Below are positions 60,651-64,000 of a DNA stretch of 64,000 bases, piece after piece. Both the position numbers and the translations under genes were made by a program. Source of the DNA: Crotophaga sulcirostris (taxonomy: Eukaryota > Chordata > Aves > Cuculiformes > Crotophagidae). The stretch lies in the NCBI GenBank assembly GCA_013397455.1, contig VYZB01000193.1, positions 616,972-680,971 on the forward strand. Direction: 5' to 3'. Under the pieces are notes generated by a model. That model was not told where the DNA came from, ran no database searches, and saw only the letters and a list, made by a program, of their open reading frames with translations. Position 1 is the stretch's first letter, and each line of letters begins with the position of its first letter.

Positions 60651-63600
60651 GAGGAGATTTCATTATAGCTAAATCACCAAAAAAAACGAGATAGGTAAAA
60701 TATTTTTTCCTACCACTACAGAAAAATGTTTTTTTATGCCTTTATCATATCAGTCTGCATTTTGAAAATAAATTTAAATTTAAATCATTAAGATTCTGAA
60801 TTGCTTTGTCCACCCACCTCTTGTGTTTGGTAACTAGGGTCTCAATCTGAAATGTGAAAATAGAATGAAGAAATACGTTGCGGTGTATTTCACAGAACAA
60901 GTCTAAAGTCCAGTGAACACCTTTCAGATTGAAATTTACATTTAAACTTCAGTGTCGTGCTTTTTAAAAAGAAAACTCATGTTTAAACTCTTACGTCTGG
61001 TTTTGGAATTAATGACCTCCAGCAGCTCCCACTAACTTTAATTATCTTAATGTAAGACATAAGCGTGATTGATATCTCATTCATTTTCTCTGTAGTTGAA
61101 GTCTGATTAGGTTCAAAAGCATTGCACAAGATTAAGACATGCAGGCAGAATTTGGGTTTATTCTGGGTATACCAGGCAAGTACTTGTCCCGGATTAAGAG
61201 GGATTCACAGCTCAACTACGTATCTATAATTCCTTTCAGAAAAAAAAAATGAAGAAAAAGGGTAGCTCTTCTGACTAAACTGAAGGCTGTGTAGCATAAT
61301 GGTAAGGTTGTTTTTTAATTCTCTGCCCATATTTTTCAAACATACCTTCTTCCACTACCATCTTTCAGCCCAGCCTTAACAGTTCTGCCCGTCTTTCTTG
61401 TATCTGGGCCCTGGGAGTGGTAGTTTCTTCTCTGTGTCGCTATACAGCACCTGTGTGTTCCAGCAACTAGAGCCAACACAAACACTACGTTTTGTAAACC
61501 ATTGTAGACAGAACGTTTTATAAGTTATTATCATGATATGGCTGAATATTGCATTTTAAACTAGCTAGCTTATAGACTGATAAATTATACATACACTAAC
61601 TCTATTAATACCTTAACACAAAACTAATGGACCAACTGAGTTATTGATAAGCCACTTTCATGTTATATGAAATTATAGCTAGGAGCAAAGTAACTTAGGG
61701 ATATGAATTTGTCTTTCTGAATCTTGATTTTTAGTCTGTAAGATATCTTTACACAAGAAAGGATCCTCAAGCATGTGCTTAGGTTTGAGAAATTCTTAAA
61801 CATGTTTAGATAACTTCCCAAGTTGAGACAGATCCAATGCAGAAGGCAGAGAAAGAGATCCTGTAGGAACAGCAATAGGGATTGAAAGAGTGTCACTCTT
61901 CGTTATTGATGAAATGATTCAGCTTAGTGCAAAGTATTGTAGGGCTCATTTTTCAACTGAGATATAAACTAAGGATTCCCAATGACTCCTGGGTTTTATA
62001 TGTCTCGTAGCAACTTGAAGGTAGTGGTACTGTGGAAAACTATTCATCAGATGGACTTTCATGCTGTGCTACTTGGGTAATACCCAAGTTTCCAACAGTG
62101 TATAGAACTACACTGTAGTGGGAACAATTATATGTTTGTAAAGATGTTTCAGCTATGAATGAAGAAGGTCCCAAAGGCAGTGTCTATTTTAACAGGGGCA
62201 GAAAACAGTCCCAATAACCACTTTGCATGAAACTACACATATCTTGAGAGAAAACTGCCTGAACAGCAGAGGCATGGACCACAGGATGATCCCTCACACT
62301 GTTCAGGTTGCTGGCTGAGACACAGCTCACCTGGAGGAGACCTTTGTGATACTACTGGATTCAGCACCATGCTCTACAGCTTTGCCCAGCATGTGACCAT
62401 CCCAAGCACTGTTGCAAGCAGCCTTTCCAGGGAAATGGAAAAGCAGCAACATTGAGTACAAACTCACAAACATAGCATAGTCCATATTTGTTAGGAAAAT
62501 ATTATTACATTTGCATGCTAATAATGCTGGTTTTTTTAAAGATCAGAATTAAAGCCATCTGTACAATTTCTGTTTAAACCCATTTGTGGTATCGTATGCC
62601 AGGTATGATCACATGCCATTTTTCCTATGGAATGACAGTCATTTCCTTACTGTGTTAGCAGAGGCCCCTCATGGTCTTTCACCTTGCTCTGAGAACCAGC
62701 CCAAGCTCCAAATTATTTTCTGGTTAATTAGTTTATTCTTAGAATTCTCCCACCATGTAGGTTCAGAATACTGCTGCACTTACACCCCTCACACTGAAAC
62801 ACATTTTCAAGGAAAGTTTCCTTGTATTTCCATTGCATCAGTGCTAATGTTATAGCCTTTTTATTGAATCTCATTACAAAAGATTGTCTGCAGGACAAGA
62901 TCTTTTTCCATCCTAAGCCCTAAGAAAAAGTATTGAGTTTTGTTATTTAAAACTTTTAAATCATTTTAAAGGTCACAGGTGTATGCAGCTGTGATGGGGG
63001 GTAGGGATGGTGAGAAAAGGAGGGGGAAAAAAACAGCAGATTACTGCAACAGAAGGTGAACCTGTAAGCAAGAAACCTGATACTCCTCTGCTTTCTGCCT
63101 TACACGATCATTTCACTGGTGCTGGCCATTACAAGGTCAGGTGCTAATATCTTATGATCACTTTGCAAACTTTGCAGTTGCTCAGCAGCTTTGAGCAAAG
63201 TCAATATATGCCACTGAGGATGCAGTTTTGCAATTACATTCAGAAGCCTCTACAGGGCCACTGAAAAGGATGGAATGATTGCTCTCCCATCTTTGCCTAC
63301 CTGCTGCAGTAGTGTTAGAAGAGTAACCAGGTCCAAGAAGCTATGCTGCATTAGTGTTCTTCCAATTTCATACTACCTAGTGGCCTTGGCTTTCTATATA
63401 TAGGAGAGCAACAGAGCAAAAGTGGAGGCAGAAAGAATAGTGTGACAGTCTTGCTGTAGCCGGAGTTAGATGGACCTGAAGGTACTCTAAAGTTACATCT
63501 GAACCTTGAGATGCTGCCAGAAATTGACAGTTCAGATCCCTAAATATGATGTGACAGTGGGGAAACAGAAAAGCAGAGGTATTCCTTACAGCAGTTACCT

Positions 63601-64000
63601 TCAATGTGACTGAGAAAGGTGAACAGACTGCAACATGCCAACAATTTTTTCTGTTTTGCTTATTTTACACAGTGGATTGATGTCATGGTATATATAAGGT
63701 GTTATAGCCATCAGATCCCCTCTCCGTTCACTTCTTATTGGTGCCTGTGAAAGCATCATTTCTAATCACAATCTGATTCCTAAAAATCTTAAAATGAAAA
63801 ATCTCAGGAAGAGAGTCCTGTGCAATCCAGCCAAATGGGAACTGTGCAGTGTAAAGCAAGCATGTCCTGTAGAATTGATTGCCAAGGAAGATAAATAAGA
63901 ATATAAAGGTGGTATGTATCAAAAGATATATTGCCACCAGAGAAATACTAATGCCTGGAAAAAGATTATATATTTCACTGTCAGATACCAAAAAAAGTAT
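60651..64000. other. Single-copy AT-rich DNA, possible ancient repeat relic at 61775-61850
   Basis: Around 61775-61850, 'aagcatgtgcttaggtttgag' and the following bases resemble the wording of an old palindromic non-autonomous DNA transposon found in turtles, crocodilians and birds. I recall that consensus only approximately. A G-rich stretch lies at 62995-63030. No gene recognised. Confidence 0.45.

Noticed and set aside
62995..63030. G-rich stretch as a quadruplex
   Set aside because: Does not supply four G3 runs with loops of seven or fewer bases.
1..64000. tRNA, rRNA, CRISPR arrays, endogenous retroviral genes or LTR pairs, bacterial-type operons
   Set aside because: None were recognised on either strand by eye. 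A tRNA/Rfam scan and an LTR finder would be decisive but could not be run.

Overview
The window looks like an AT-rich, gene-poor (intergenic or long-intronic) stretch of a bird genome. The main evidence is the repeat content. Every recognisable interspersed repeat is a CR1-type LINE, most of them short and 5'-truncated. They end in the octamer-type tails typical of avian CR1 (ATTCTATG, or ATACTGTG in some copies). No mammalian-type SINE or L1, no bacterial operon structure and no retroviral gene was seen. The two tail types suggest a neoavian bird, but the species cannot be fixed from this window.

Layout. 1-11.6 kb: single-copy AT-rich DNA with a few low-complexity tracts. 11.6-12.4 kb: a very old CR1 reverse-transcriptase relic. 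12.4-23.1 kb: single-copy DNA with a C-rich quadruplex motif, a CRE-type palindrome and one weak candidate exon. 23.2 kb: a short CR1 tail. 23.4-32.2 kb: single-copy DNA. 32.2-36.9 kb: a cluster of CR1 pieces in both orientations, containing the window's only assembly gap (275 N) exactly where two CR1 tails meet. 36.9-44.1 kb: single-copy DNA with a TC microsatellite and a perfect 17-bp inverted repeat. 44.1-46.1 kb: the largest CR1 copy, minus strand. It keeps the 3' end, broken reverse transcriptase, the start of the endonuclease and the end of ORF1, joined across an internal deletion. 46.1-56.7 kb: single-copy DNA with a compound trinucleotide microsatellite. 56.7-59.2 kb: three more CR1 fragments. 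59.2-64 kb: single-copy DNA with a poly(A)-signal/A-tract arrangement at 60.58-60.61 kb.

No host protein-coding gene, tRNA, rRNA or CRISPR could be supported. The only convincing protein homology is CR1 ORF1/ORF2, all of it broken. Other open frames are short, mostly lack an ATG and are about as long as expected by chance in AT-rich DNA. A few with exon-like features are listed as low-confidence candidates. Element boundaries were judged by eye and may be off by tens of bases.
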